Below, piece after piece: positions 1 through 7,352 of a DNA stretch of 64,000 nucleotides. This DNA is from Xanthobacteraceae bacterium 501b (GTDB lineage Bacteria > Pseudomonadota > Alphaproteobacteria > Rhizobiales > Xanthobacteraceae). The first letter of the stretch is position 1. Each line of letters starts with the position of its first letter. The notes under the pieces are model-generated. The model searched no databases. It saw only the letters and a list, made by a program, of their open reading frames with translations, and was not told the origin of the DNA. The translations under genes and the position numbers were made by a program. Where the stretch lies: assembly GCA_000378025.1 (NCBI GenBank), contig KB899087.1, positions 2,542,001 to 2,606,000 on the forward strand, in the 5' to 3' direction.

Positions 1-312
1 CGGGTGAAGCAGGCGCAGGGGCTGTATTTCGAGCGGCCGGCAGGGGTCGAGTTCATCGCGCCGAACGTGTTTCGCGCGACCATCCCCATTCCCGGCACCG
101 CCCCCATCGGCCCTTATGAGGTGGTGGTGAAGACCTTTGCCGATGGCGCGCTGGTCAGCCGGGGGGCGCTGGACCTGGAAGTGGCGAAGATCGATTTCGA
201 GCAGACGGTCGCCACAACAGCGCAGGACCATCCCTGGCTCTACGGCCTCGCCACCGCGCTGATGGCGCTCGCGGTCGGCTTCATCGCCAATCTCGCCTTC
301 CGCCGCGACTGA
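1..312 (+). CDS. TIGR02186 family transmembrane protein, C-terminal part
   Basis: The reading frame is open from the first base of the window to a TGA at 310-312, so only the C-terminal 103 or so residues are present. The GTG at position 4 is probably an internal valine, not a start. The visible part is a beta-rich domain (IPGTAPIGPYEVVVKTFADG) followed by a single C-terminal membrane helix near WLYGLATALMALAVGFIANL and a short RRD cytoplasmic end. This arrangement fits the alphaproteobacterial TIGR02186 family of uncharacterised, mostly periplasmic, membrane-anchored proteins. Its biochemical role is unknown. Family assignment is from recollection of the C-terminal pattern, and the missing N-terminus would settle it. 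Confidence 0.6.
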   Translation, partial: RVKQAQGLYFERPAGVEFIAPNVFRATIPIPGTAPIGPYEVVVKTFADGALVSRGALDLEVAKIDFEQTVATTAQDHPWLYGLATALMALAVGFIANLAFRRD

Positions 313-315
313 CAC

Positions 316-1737
316 TTACACCACAGGTTCCGGCGCGATGGCGATGCCCGCCCGCTCCAGCACCATTGCCGCCTGCAGCGCCTTGTCCTCCCGCCACGGG
401 GCGGCGATGAGCTGCACGCCGATCGGCAGGCGCTCGCCGGTGGCGATGGGCGCGGCGGCGACCGGCAGGCCGATGAAGGAGATCGGCTGGGTGTAGATGC
501 CGATATTCGGCCGCACCAGCATTTCCTGCCCGTCGAGCACGAAGGTCGTCTGCCCGCCGCGCGGCGCCGGCACCGGGGTCGAGGGCGCGATCAGCACGTC
601 CCAATCGGCGAACAGTTCCAGCGCCCGGTCGCGGAACCAGCGGCGGAAGATCTGCGCCCGGGCGATCCAGCGCGCCGGCAGCACCGCCCCGGCGAGCAGG
701 CGCTCGCGCACCGCCGGGTCGAAATCCATCGGTCGTTCGCGCAGCCGCCCCTCATGCAGCGCCGCCCCTTCCGCCATGGAGATGAGATAGGCCGCCGCCC
801 GCGCCCGCTCCACCTCCGGCAGCTCCACCGTGCGCGTGGCGCCCAGCGCCTTGGCGGCGCGCGCCACCGCCTCATAGGCCCGGGGCGTGCCCTGCCGGGC
901 GAACCAGCCGCCGAGCACCGCCACCTTGAGGTCGCCGGGCGAATCGAGGCGCGCCAGCGTTGGTTCGGCGGGCTGGTCGGCGAGCGCGGGATCGTCGGCA
1001 TCGGGGCCGAGCAGCGCGTCATACGTTGCGGCGAGGTCGCCGACATGGCGGGCGAAGGGGCCGAGATGGTCGAGGCTGGCGACAAAAGGAAAGCTGCGCG
1101 CCCGCGACAGCCGGCCATAGGTCGGCTTCAGCCCGAAAATGCCGCAGAAGGAGGACGGCACCCGGATCGAGCCATTGGTGTCGGAGCCGAGCGCCAGCGG
1201 CACCAGTCTGCCGCCCACCGCCGCTCCCGAGCCGCCGGAGGAACCGCCGGACATATGCGCGTGGTCGTGCGGATTGGCGGAGCGGCCGTCATGCACATTC
1301 TCGCCGGTGAAGTCATAGGCATATTCGCCCATGTTGAGCCCGCCGAGGCACACCGCCCCGGCCGCGTTCATCCGCTCCACCAGCGTCGCGTCGCGCAAGG
1401 CGGGTTCCCGGTCGCGGTTGATCTTCGAGCCCGCCCGTGTCGGCAGACCCTTGAGATCGAACAGGTTCTTCGCCGCGAAGGGCACGCCGGCCAGCGGACC
1501 CAGCGCCTGCCCGCCGGCGCGGGCGGCATCGAGCGCGTCGGCCTCGGCCAGCGCGCGGTCGCGCGTCACATCGGTGAAGGCGTTCAGCACCGGGTCGACC
1601 GCCGCGATTCGCGCCAGCGCCGCCTGCGTCACCGCGCGGGCGCTCACCCGCCCCGCGCGCACCGCCGCCGCCAGCTCGCAGGCCGGCCCGGCGAGCAGGG
1701 TCGCGGCGTCGGCATCGGGGGACATGGGCGCGCTCAT
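316..1737 (-). CDS. atzE: AtzE-type amidase (1-carboxybiuret hydrolase subunit family)
   Basis: A 473-residue cytoplasmic enzyme of the amidase-signature family. The Ser-cisSer-Lys triad is visible: Lys90 in PFAAKNLFDLKG, Ser166 in the GGSSGGSG loop and Ser190 in GSDTNGSIRVPSS, with the spacing seen in the family. The start overlaps the stop of the small upstream gene at 1734-1931 (ATGA). That partner is a DUF4089/AtzG-like protein, and AtzG-AtzE form the heteromeric amidase that hydrolyses 1-carboxybiuret in cyanuric acid breakdown. No atzD or atzF lies nearby, so the substrate may be a different ureide or carboxylated urea. It converges with the TIGR02186 gene, leaving only three bases between their stops. 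Confidence 0.82.
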   Translation of the reverse strand: MSAPMSPDADAATLLAGPACELAAAVRAGRVSARAVTQAALARIAAVDPVLNAFTDVTRDRALAEADALDAARAGGQALGPLAGVPFAAKNLFDLKGLPTRAGSKINRDREPALRDATLVERMNAAGAVCLGGLNMGEYAYDFTGENVHDGRSANPHDHAHMSGGSSGGSGAAVGGRLVPLALGSDTNGSIRVPSSFCGIFGLKPTYGRLSRARSFPFVASLDHLGPFARHVGDLAATYDALLGPDADDPALADQPAEPTLARLDSPGDLKVAVLGGWFARQGTPRAYEAVARAAKALGATRTVELPEVERARAAAYLISMAEGAALHEGRLRERPMDFDPAVRERLLAGAVLPARWIARAQIFRRWFRDRALELFADWDVLIAPSTPVPAPRGGQTTFVLDGQEMLVRPNIGIYTQPISFIGLPVAAAPIATGERLPIGVQLIAAPWREDKALQAAMVLERAGIAIAPEPVV

Positions 1738-1931
1738 GGCCGGTAGACCGGGGCCGGCTCGGCCTCGTCGGGCAGCGCAAAATCTGTCACCAGCGCGGCC
1801 ATTGCCAGCGCGGTTTCAAGATGCATCAGCACGCGCGGGCGCAGTTCCGGCTCCAGCGGCAGCGACGCGACCTTCAGCCCCGCATCGAGCAGCGCCGCGC
1901 TCCCCGATTCGTCCGCCGGCCCTGTCTGCAT
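1734..1931 (-). CDS. atzG: AtzG-like small subunit (DUF4089)
   Basis: A 65-residue acidic helical protein with the pattern GLKVASLPLEPELRPRVLMHLETALAMAALVTDFALPDEAEPAPVYRP. DUF4089 proteins of this size sit immediately upstream of AtzE-type amidases and are the structural, non-catalytic AtzG subunit that stabilises the AtzE dimer, in a GatC-like role. Its stop codon overlaps the amidase start by four bases, which supports translational coupling and equimolar production. The C-terminal PAPVYRP tail is typical of the family. Function is assigned from family and gene pairing; no catalytic residues are expected. Confidence 0.75.
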   Translation of the reverse strand: MQTGPADESGSAALLDAGLKVASLPLEPELRPRVLMHLETALAMAALVTDFALPDEAEPAPVYRP

Positions 1932-2119
1932 GCGATGCCTCCCCCGGCTGAGCGCCTGTGTCCATCCTGCTCATACAGGAAGCATGCCACGCGCCATCCC
2001 CCTCCGCGAGGCCCGCCACACCAGGCCGGAGGGCGGGTTGTCCACGGCGTTTGCGGAAGCGTGCGCGGTGGCCTTGCAAAGCGCCGGCCGCCAAAGTAGG
2101 TTCCGCGCCGTTCTGGCAC

Positions 2120-2196
2120 GCAGCTGTAGCTCAGTTGGTTAGAGCGCCGGTCTGTGGAACCGGAGGTCGGTGGTTCGAGCCCACCCAGCTGTACCA
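2120..2196 (+). tRNA. tRNA-His (anticodon GTG)
   Basis: A 77-nt cloverleaf with encoded CCA. The acceptor arms GCAGCTG and CAGCTGT pair with a G1-U72 wobble, the D-arm is GCTC/GAGC, the anticodon stem-loop holds GTG at 2154-2156, and the T-arm is GGTGG/CCACC with loop TTCGAGC. The discriminator base is A73 and the base before position 1 is C, so the usual G-1:C73 identity pair of tRNA-His is absent. This is a known feature of a large alphaproteobacterial clade and supports the taxonomic placement. A TTGCAA element lies about 45 bases upstream and could be a -35, but the promoter is not clear. Confidence 0.97.
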
Positions 2197-2229
2197 GAAT
2201 TCCCATCGCCCCTATTCTCTTCGCCGGAT

Positions 2230-2270
2230 GGTGCGGCGCGCCCTGGGTGCGCCGCACCGGCGCCGTTTTT
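2230..2270 (+). terminator. Probable terminator after tRNA-His
   Basis: A perfect 10-bp stem GGTGCGGCGC/GCGCCGCACC (2230-2239 and 2249-2258) is followed within eight bases by five T residues at 2266-2270. It lies 34 bases after the tRNA CCA end and before the next gene on the same strand. Confidence 0.6.
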
Positions 2271-2337
2271 CGCAAGGCCCTCATGCGCCGTCCGGCGGCA
2301 TCGGCCGGCGGCATCGGCACACGGCAGGAGGGGCGGC

Positions 2338-2715
2338 ATGGAGCGTAACCCGGTCTTCGTCTTCGGCTCGAACCTCGCCGGCATTCATGCGGGCGGGGCG
2401 GCACGCTGGGCGCATGACAACCGGGGCGCGGAATGGGGCGTCGGCTTCGGCCTCACCGGCACCGCCTTCGCCATTCCCACCAAGGATTGGGACATCGAGA
2501 CGCTGCCGCTGCCGGACATCCAGAAATATGTCCGCCGCTTCCTGAAATTCGCTGCCGCCCGGCCGGACCTCACCTTCCAGCTGACGCCGATCGGCTGCGG
2601 CCTTGCCGGCTACACCCCCGCCGACATCGCCCCGATGTTCAGGGACGCCTCGGCCAATGTGATGCTGCCGGACGCATTCAAGGAAGCGCTGGGCCAGCAG
2701 GGCGCGGGCGAATAG
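2338..2715 (+). CDS. A1S_2505-like phage-related protein
   Basis: A 125-residue protein starting MERNPVFVFGSNLAGIHAGG. The pattern FVFGSNLAGxHxxGAARxA, then GxGLxGxxFAIPTKDxxIETLPLPxI, a helix YVRRFLKFAAARPD and a closing LTPIGCGLAGYTPADIAPMF is that of the A1S_2505 family, annotated as a phage non-structural protein and found both in phages and on bacterial chromosomes. The fold suggests a nucleotide- or ADP-ribose-handling alpha/beta domain, but no activity is established. The start follows an AGGAGGGG ribosome site (CAGGAGGGGCGGC-ATG). It sits just downstream of tRNA-His, a common integration target, but no integrase or att repeat is visible, so it may be a lone cargo remnant or a domesticated gene. 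Confidence 0.7.
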   Translation: MERNPVFVFGSNLAGIHAGGAARWAHDNRGAEWGVGFGLTGTAFAIPTKDWDIETLPLPDIQKYVRRFLKFAAARPDLTFQLTPIGCGLAGYTPADIAPMFRDASANVMLPDAFKEALGQQGAGE

Positions 2716-2730
2716 GCCGGGCGAGCGCCT

Positions 2731-2934
2731 TCAGCGCGTGTCGCAGATATAGAGCGACATGTCGGCGCCGGCGGCGCGCAGTTCCAGCCACACATCCGGC
2801 CGCACCCGCACCCGCCCGCCCCTTTTGCGGGCATAGGCGAGCGCGAACGCCTCGGCGGCGCGCACACGCTCTTCGTTCAGTGGCGGGGATGCGGGAATCG
2901 GGCGCATCAGCATCGGGGGGGAGATCAATGTCAT
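2731..2934 (-). CDS. Small hypothetical protein
   Basis: A 67-residue protein, MTLISPPMLMRPIP... ending AGADMSLYICDTR. The ATG at 2934 was chosen because GAGGAGG lies nine bases upstream on the minus strand; the open frame continues further upstream but without a ribosome site. The centre is an Arg/Ala-rich helix (NEERVRAAEAFALAYARKRGG) followed by a short beta segment (RVRVRPDVWLELRAAGADMSLYICD). I do not recognise a family. It converges with the A1S_2505-like gene, with 15 bases between stops. The good ribosome site makes it more likely real than chance. Confidence 0.5.
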   Translation of the reverse strand: MTLISPPMLMRPIPASPPLNEERVRAAEAFALAYARKRGGRVRVRPDVWLELRAAGADMSLYICDTR

Positions 2935-3010
2935 CGGCACGGCCTCCTCGTTGGGGGGCCTGTGCCATGCAAGCGGCCGGCCAGCCTTCCCGGCTGGCCG
3001 GCGGGCGGGC

Positions 3011-4111
3011 TCAGGGCGCCAGAACCTCGGCGCCGGCGCTCGTCTTGGGATAGGGCAGCTCGATGACAAGCCGCGCCGCCGGCGTAGTCTGCGCGAACAG
3101 CGGCGCCAGGTCGATGGTGAGGTAGTTCAGCCGGTTGTCATAGTCGGCGATCATCAGCCGGTTATGCGTCAGGTCCTTCACCACCACCCACTGGGTGTAA
3201 TCGGAGACCATCGAGCCATCCGGCAGCCGGGACTGGGCGATGCCGAGCGGGATGTCGACATTGTTGAGGATATGGGCGACCGCCTGCACTGCGGCGCCAG
3301 CATCCGCCGGCTCGGTCACGCCGTGGCGCAGCAGAGTGGCGCGGACGAAACGCGAGGGCGGCGTGTAGTCGCCGGGAAGCCCGATCAGCCCGCCGCCCTG
3401 GCCGAGTTCGGTGACATTCGTCGTGCCGATCTCGCGGGCAGGCACGCCCACCGTGCTCAGGCTGAGATAGTTGCGGACATTGGTGAGGTGCCAGTCATAG
3501 GTCGGCGCATTGGTGAGCACATGGGCGACATTGTCGTGGATCTGCACCTCGCCATCGACATATTCCACCACCATGCCGGCACCGGAACGGTCGACGAAGA
3601 CGAAATGGATGGTCGGCGGCGTCGGGCCGCTCTGCAACGTGTCATCCGCCCACACCTTCATCGCCGGCAGTGCCGCGCGCAGTTCGGCGACAGTGGCGAA
3701 GCTGCCCAGCGCCCAGGAGCCGAAGGTCAGCACCGTCTGGTACTGTTTGTCGTCCTTCGTCACCGTCTGGTACCGGGTGAAGCCGGGCAGGAAATTGCCG
3801 CTCATCGAGAGGCCTTCGGAGTTCTGCCCGTCGAGCAGCGCCCCGCCGGGAATGATGCCGGCATTGACGCCGACCACCGCATATTTGGTCGCCACCTTGT
3901 GGGCGGGCAGATTGAGCGCGGCGGGGGCGATCAGCGTCAGCTCGGTGCCCTTGGGCTGGCTCACCAGCTGCCACTTCATGTCGAAGGCCCATTCCATGGT
4001 GCGGCCGGCGATGACGCTGCCATCCTTGGCGACGAGATCGACCGCCGTGCAGGCCAGCGACATGTTGACGGAGGCGAGCAGCGCCAGCGTGGTGGCGAGA
4101 AGCTTTTTCAT
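3011..4111 (-). CDS. Choloylglycine hydrolase-family linear amide C-N hydrolase, exported
   Basis: A 366-residue Ntn-hydrolase of the penicillin V acylase / bile-salt hydrolase family (PF02275). The start at 4111 follows AGGAAG and begins a clear signal peptide, MKKLLATTLALLASVNMSLA. Cleavage leaves Cys as the new N-terminus (CTAVDLVAKDG), which is the catalytic nucleophile of this family. RTMEW, the Gly-rich GVNAGIIPGGALLDGQNSEGLSMSGNFLPG segment and the NAPTYDWHLTN motif are family landmarks. In alphaproteobacteria such periplasmic enzymes often degrade N-acyl homoserine lactones or penicillin V, but the substrate here is not determined. It is monocistronic, read leftward. Confidence 0.82.
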   Translation of the reverse strand: MKKLLATTLALLASVNMSLACTAVDLVAKDGSVIAGRTMEWAFDMKWQLVSQPKGTELTLIAPAALNLPAHKVATKYAVVGVNAGIIPGGALLDGQNSEGLSMSGNFLPGFTRYQTVTKDDKQYQTVLTFGSWALGSFATVAELRAALPAMKVWADDTLQSGPTPPTIHFVFVDRSGAGMVVEYVDGEVQIHDNVAHVLTNAPTYDWHLTNVRNYLSLSTVGVPAREIGTTNVTELGQGGGLIGLPGDYTPPSRFVRATLLRHGVTEPADAGAAVQAVAHILNNVDIPLGIAQSRLPDGSMVSDYTQWVVVKDLTHNRLMIADYDNRLNYLTIDLAPLFAQTTPAARLVIELPYPKTSAGAEVLAP

Positions 4112-4261
4112 CGTCTTCCTTTCCGGTTTCCGTATCGTCGACCCACTGCGGACAGGTAAGGCCATCCGGCAGACCTGTCGCTTCACATCTTAAATTTGGC
4201 TTGCGCCAAGCCCGCCGGCGGCCGGCAGCAACCGTCTGGAAACACGAAAGCCGGCCCGGAA

Positions 4262-4396
4262 ATGCAAAAACCCGGCGCGGGCGCGGCTTTGAACGTAAAA
4301 GCCCGGCGTTCGCGCCGGCGTTGAACGCAAAAAGCCCGGCGCGGGCGCCGGACTTGAACGCAAAAGCCCGGCGCAAACGCCGGGCCTGATTTTTCG
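4262..4396 (-). terminator. Array of four tandem terminator-like hairpins downstream of uspA
   Basis: Four units of 31-33 bases start at about 4264, 4295, 4327 and 4360. Each contains AAAAGCCCGGCG (first unit AAAAACCCGGCG) followed by an inverted CGCCGG-type arm and a GAACG linker. Read on the minus strand each is a GC stem followed by TTTT, directly after the universal stress protein gene. The unit nearest uspA (CCCGGCG/CGCCGGG) is also followed by TTTTT on the plus strand, so it could act in both directions. The arrangement suggests duplication of one intrinsic terminator. Confidence 0.75.
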
Positions 4397-4412
4397 CGCG
4401 GGTGCGGGCGCC

Positions 4413-5258
4413 TCAATGGGCGAGGAACAGCGGCACCGTCATGCGCTCCAGCATGTCGCGGGTGACGCCGCCGAGCACGAATTCGCGCAGCCGCGAATGG
4501 CCGTAGCCGCCCATGACGACGATATCGATGTCGCGCGCCGCCACTTCCTTCAGCAGCACATCGGCGATGCTCTCGCCGCCTGTTGGCACCAGGGTGCGCA
4601 GCTCCACCGTCTTCTCGTGGCGCGCGAGATGGCGGGCGAGATCGGCGCCCGGCAGGTCGACGCCCTTCTTGCGCAGGGGCTTGCCGGTTTCGACCACCAC
4701 CGCCTCGACCAGATGCGCGTGGCCAAGCAGCGCCCGCGCTTCCGCCACCGCCCGGGCCGAGGTGCGGCTGCCGTCCCAGGCGACCATGATACGCTTCATC
4801 GAGAACGGCTTCTGCTGCTTGCGCGGCACCACCAGAACCGGCCGGCCGGAATCGAACAGCACCGCCTCGGTCACCACATCCTCCGGGCCGAGCCTGTCCG
4901 GGTCGGCCTGGTTGACGATGGTCAGGTCATAGAGGCGGGCCATCACGCCGATCTGCTCGGCCGCCCCGCCCGGCGTGCCGTCGATCAGCCGCACCTCGCC
5001 GGTGAGGCCGAGCGAGCGCGCCGCCTCGCCGAAGCGCTCCACCGAGGTGCGGGCCTGGCGCTGGCCTTCCGCCCGCTGGGCCTCGATGAAGTCGGTGGAG
5101 AAGGCTTCCGTGTAGACCGGCGGCACGTCGATCTCGTAGCTCACGGCGACGCCCGTCAGATGCGCGTCGAGCGCGGCAGCGGCAGAAACCGCATAATCGC
5201 CGGCGACGTCTTCCGTAACGTCGCCCACGCGCAGACTGACGAGAATATCCTTGATCAT
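4413..5258 (-). CDS. Tandem universal stress protein (UspA family)
   Basis: A 281-residue protein made of two Usp domains. Domain 1 is roughly residues 1-140 (MIKDILVSLRVGD... to VLVVPRK). Domain 2 is roughly 150-281 and begins KRIMVAWDGSRTSARAVAEA. The C-terminal nucleotide-binding loop is GGYGHSRLREFVLGGVT, close to G-2X-G-9X-G(S/T) but with Gly in place of Ser/Thr. Cytoplasmic; Usp proteins of this double type respond to starvation, oxygen limitation or redox stress, though the exact role is unknown. ATG at 5258 is preceded by GGAGGAAACCAG, a strong ribosome site. The gene is monocistronic and followed by the terminator array. Confidence 0.85.
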   Translation of the reverse strand: MIKDILVSLRVGDVTEDVAGDYAVSAAAALDAHLTGVAVSYEIDVPPVYTEAFSTDFIEAQRAEGQRQARTSVERFGEAARSLGLTGEVRLIDGTPGGAAEQIGVMARLYDLTIVNQADPDRLGPEDVVTEAVLFDSGRPVLVVPRKQQKPFSMKRIMVAWDGSRTSARAVAEARALLGHAHLVEAVVVETGKPLRKKGVDLPGADLARHLARHEKTVELRTLVPTGGESIADVLLKEVAARDIDIVVMGGYGHSRLREFVLGGVTRDMLERMTVPLFLAH

Positions 5259-5424
5259 CTGGTTTCCTCCACAGTGTTGATCACGACTTTTTTGCCCCTG
5301 AAGAAGTGTCGCTGCATTGATGGCCGTCAAGTCTTTCCGCCCCCGCCATCCCTGCCGCAGCCCACTCCTCCCCGGCGCAACCGTCGCGCATTTGCCGGGC
5401 GGCGGCTATAAGGGCTGCAACGCA

Positions 5425-5505
5425 TGCAGGAATCGTTTGGAATGATCGCTTGGCATGCAGGAATCGCGTGCAGCAATCATTTGCAGCAATCGTCTGGCAG
5501 GAATC
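5425..5505 (+). repeat. Five copies of a TGCAGSAATC motif
   Basis: The ten-base motif TGCAG(G/C)AATC occurs at 5425, 5456, 5469 and 5482, with a fifth copy GGCAGGAATC at 5496; the last three gaps are 13-14 bases. The first two copies lie in a longer shared GCATGCAGGAATCG. The block ends six bases before the permease start at 5511. It is open in the permease frame from an ATG at 5424, so it could instead encode an odd N-terminal extension. Confidence 0.7.
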
Positions 5506-5510
5506 TCCCC

Positions 5511-6275
5511 ATGGCCGCCATCGGGCGCGCGCTTGCCGTCACTCTCGTTCTGCTGGGCCTGTGGGAAGCGGCGGTGCGCCTTCTCGCCGTCCCCGCCTAT
5601 ATCCTGCCCGGTCCGCTGCGCATTGGCATGACAGCGTGGAACAATGCCGGCGTGCTGGTCCACAATGCCGGCATCACGCTCGGCGAGATGCTGCTCGGGT
5701 TGCTGTGCGGCTCGCTGCTGGGCATCCTTTGCGCGCTGGCGATGGCCGCCTCGCCGCTGGCGCGCCGCGCCATGCGGCCGGTGCTGCTGGTGGCGCAGGC
5801 GCTGCCGGTCTTCGCCATCGCCCCGCTGCTGGTGATCTGGTTCGGCTTCGGCCTCGCCTCGAAAATCGTGATGGCGAGCCTCATCATCTTCTTCCCCGTC
5901 GCCTCGGCCTTTCATGACGGGCTGGCCCGCACCGAGCAGGGGCTGGTCGATCTGGCCCGGCTCAACGGCGCCGGCATCGTCAAGACGCTGCGCTTCATCC
6001 GCATTCCCGCCGCCCTGCCGGCACTGGCCTCCGGGCTGAAGGTCGCCACCGCTGTCGCCCCCATCGGCGCGGTGGTCGGCGAATGGGTCGGCGCCTCGGC
6101 GGGGCTCGGCTATCTCATGATCTATTCCAACGCCCGGATGCAGACCGACATGGTCTTCGCCGCGCTCGCCGTGCTGCTGGCGATGGCGCTGATCCTGTTC
6201 ACGCTGGTCGATCGCGGGCTGACGCGCCTCGTGCCCTGGGCGCCGGAGACCACCGCCGGGAGCGCGCCCGCCTGA
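5511..6275 (+). CDS. ABC transporter permease (BPD type, ThiX/SsuC-like)
   Basis: A 254-residue inner-membrane permease with about six helices. The EAA-type cytoplasmic loop is ARLNGAGIVKTLRFIRIPAALPALASGLKVA, where the ATPase docks. The N-terminal LWEAAVRLLAVPAYILPGP is typical of NMT1-linked permeases for thiamine precursors, aliphatic sulfonates or nitrate. No binding protein or ATPase is adjacent. A ThiY-type binding protein lies 2.7 kb downstream behind a TPP riboswitch, so the two could belong to one HMP transporter, which is inference. ATG at 5511 has AGGA ten bases upstream; an in-frame ATG at 5424 is an alternative that would add a repeat-encoded leader of 29 residues. Confidence 0.78.
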   Translation: MAAIGRALAVTLVLLGLWEAAVRLLAVPAYILPGPLRIGMTAWNNAGVLVHNAGITLGEMLLGLLCGSLLGILCALAMAASPLARRAMRPVLLVAQALPVFAIAPLLVIWFGFGLASKIVMASLIIFFPVASAFHDGLARTEQGLVDLARLNGAGIVKTLRFIRIPAALPALASGLKVATAVAPIGAVVGEWVGASAGLGYLMIYSNARMQTDMVFAALAVLLAMALILFTLVDRGLTRLVPWAPETTAGSAPA

Positions 6276-6301
6276 GCGGGCGCCTCACCCCATCTTCGGC
6301 T

Positions 6302-7072
6302 TCACCCCATCTTCTCATGCGCATCGGCCTCGCCCAGCACCCAGTAGCCGGCCGCCTTGATCCAGCCGATCGGGACGCCGCGCCGCTCGGTCAGATAGGC
6401 TCGCACCGCCCGCGCCACGGCCGCCTCGGCGGCGACCCAGACATACGTTGCCGGCTCCAGCTCGATCGTCTCCAGCGCGGCAATGAACGGTGCGGCCTGC
6501 GTCAGCGCGGCCGCCGGGCGATGGATCCAGCGCGCATCGAGCGTCGCCGCCGTGGCGAAACGCTGCTCCTCGATGGCCCCCGTCACCGCGACAAGGCTGG
6601 TGAGGCGCGCGCCCGGGGCCGCCTCCTCGATGCGTCGGCCAATGGCGGGCAGCGCCGTCTCATCTCCGATCAGCAGCCAGTGCGCCACCGTGGCGTCCTC
6701 GACCACGGCAGAGCCGCGCGGGCCAAGCACGTCGAGCCGGTCGCCCGGTCGGGCCTGCAGCGCCCAGAGCGTGGCGGGCCCGGCCTCGTGCAGCGCGAAG
6801 TCGAGGGTGAGTTCGCGCCGCGCCGCATCGAAGCGCCGGGGCGTATAGTCGCGCCGTTCCTCCACGCCGTCCGGCCGGACAAGGACGACCTTCACATGGT
6901 CATCCGGCGCGGCGCTGACGAAATCGGCAAGATCATCGCCGCCCAGCACCAGGCGCAGCATGGAAGGCGTCACACGCTCTGTGGAGAGCACGGTGAGGCT
7001 GCGGCGCTTCGGCTCGAAGCGCTGGCGGTTCAGTGTGGGGGCAGCGGGGAAAACAGGGCTGGCAACGTTCAT
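6302..7072 (-). CDS. Siderophore-interacting protein (FAD/NAD(P)H ferric reductase)
   Basis: A 256-residue SIP-family flavoprotein, which reduces Fe(III)-siderophores in the cytoplasm to release iron. The FAD-binding domain carries RRDYTPRRFD (R-x-Y-T motif) near residues 90-100, followed by GPATLWALQARPGDRLDVLGPRG. The NAD(P)H domain has LLIGDETALPAIGRRI and YVWVAAEAAVARAVRAYL, and the protein ends in the family-typical GYWVLGEADAHEKMG. ATG at 7072 is preceded by AGGACCTGAG. It converges with the upstream permease gene and no siderophore receptor or Fur-type box is adjacent. The N-terminal 18 residues of the longer open frame lack a ribosome site and were left out. Confidence 0.85.
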   Translation of the reverse strand: MNVASPVFPAAPTLNRQRFEPKRRSLTVLSTERVTPSMLRLVLGGDDLADFVSAAPDDHVKVVLVRPDGVEERRDYTPRRFDAARRELTLDFALHEAGPATLWALQARPGDRLDVLGPRGSAVVEDATVAHWLLIGDETALPAIGRRIEEAAPGARLTSLVAVTGAIEEQRFATAATLDARWIHRPAAALTQAAPFIAALETIELEPATYVWVAAEAAVARAVRAYLTERRGVPIGWIKAAGYWVLGEADAHEKMG

Positions 7073-7352
7073 CTCAGGTCCTCTCCGGCCATGGACGCAC
7101 CGGCAGGACAAAGCCGCGCCGATCACGCCCCGAAGGCCGTTCGATCATGCGCGTTGAGTGACGTTAACGCTTACGTGCACGCGCGCGGTTCACCGAGGAT
7201 GCCGGGCGGCACTCTCAGCATGCACCGCGCTCCGCGTGCAGTGCTGCCTTTTTAGTTTCCTTGCCCGCGCCCCGCAATGGCCCTTCGCTCACGACCGCGC
7301 GCGTTTCGTACTCCATCTGTTCCAGCCGCGCGCCGCGTCCTAAGATCAGGGC

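Noticed and set aside
4262..4396. A CRISPR array
   Set aside because: The repeated units are nearly contiguous, vary in length and contain terminator stems, with no unique spacers and no cas genes.
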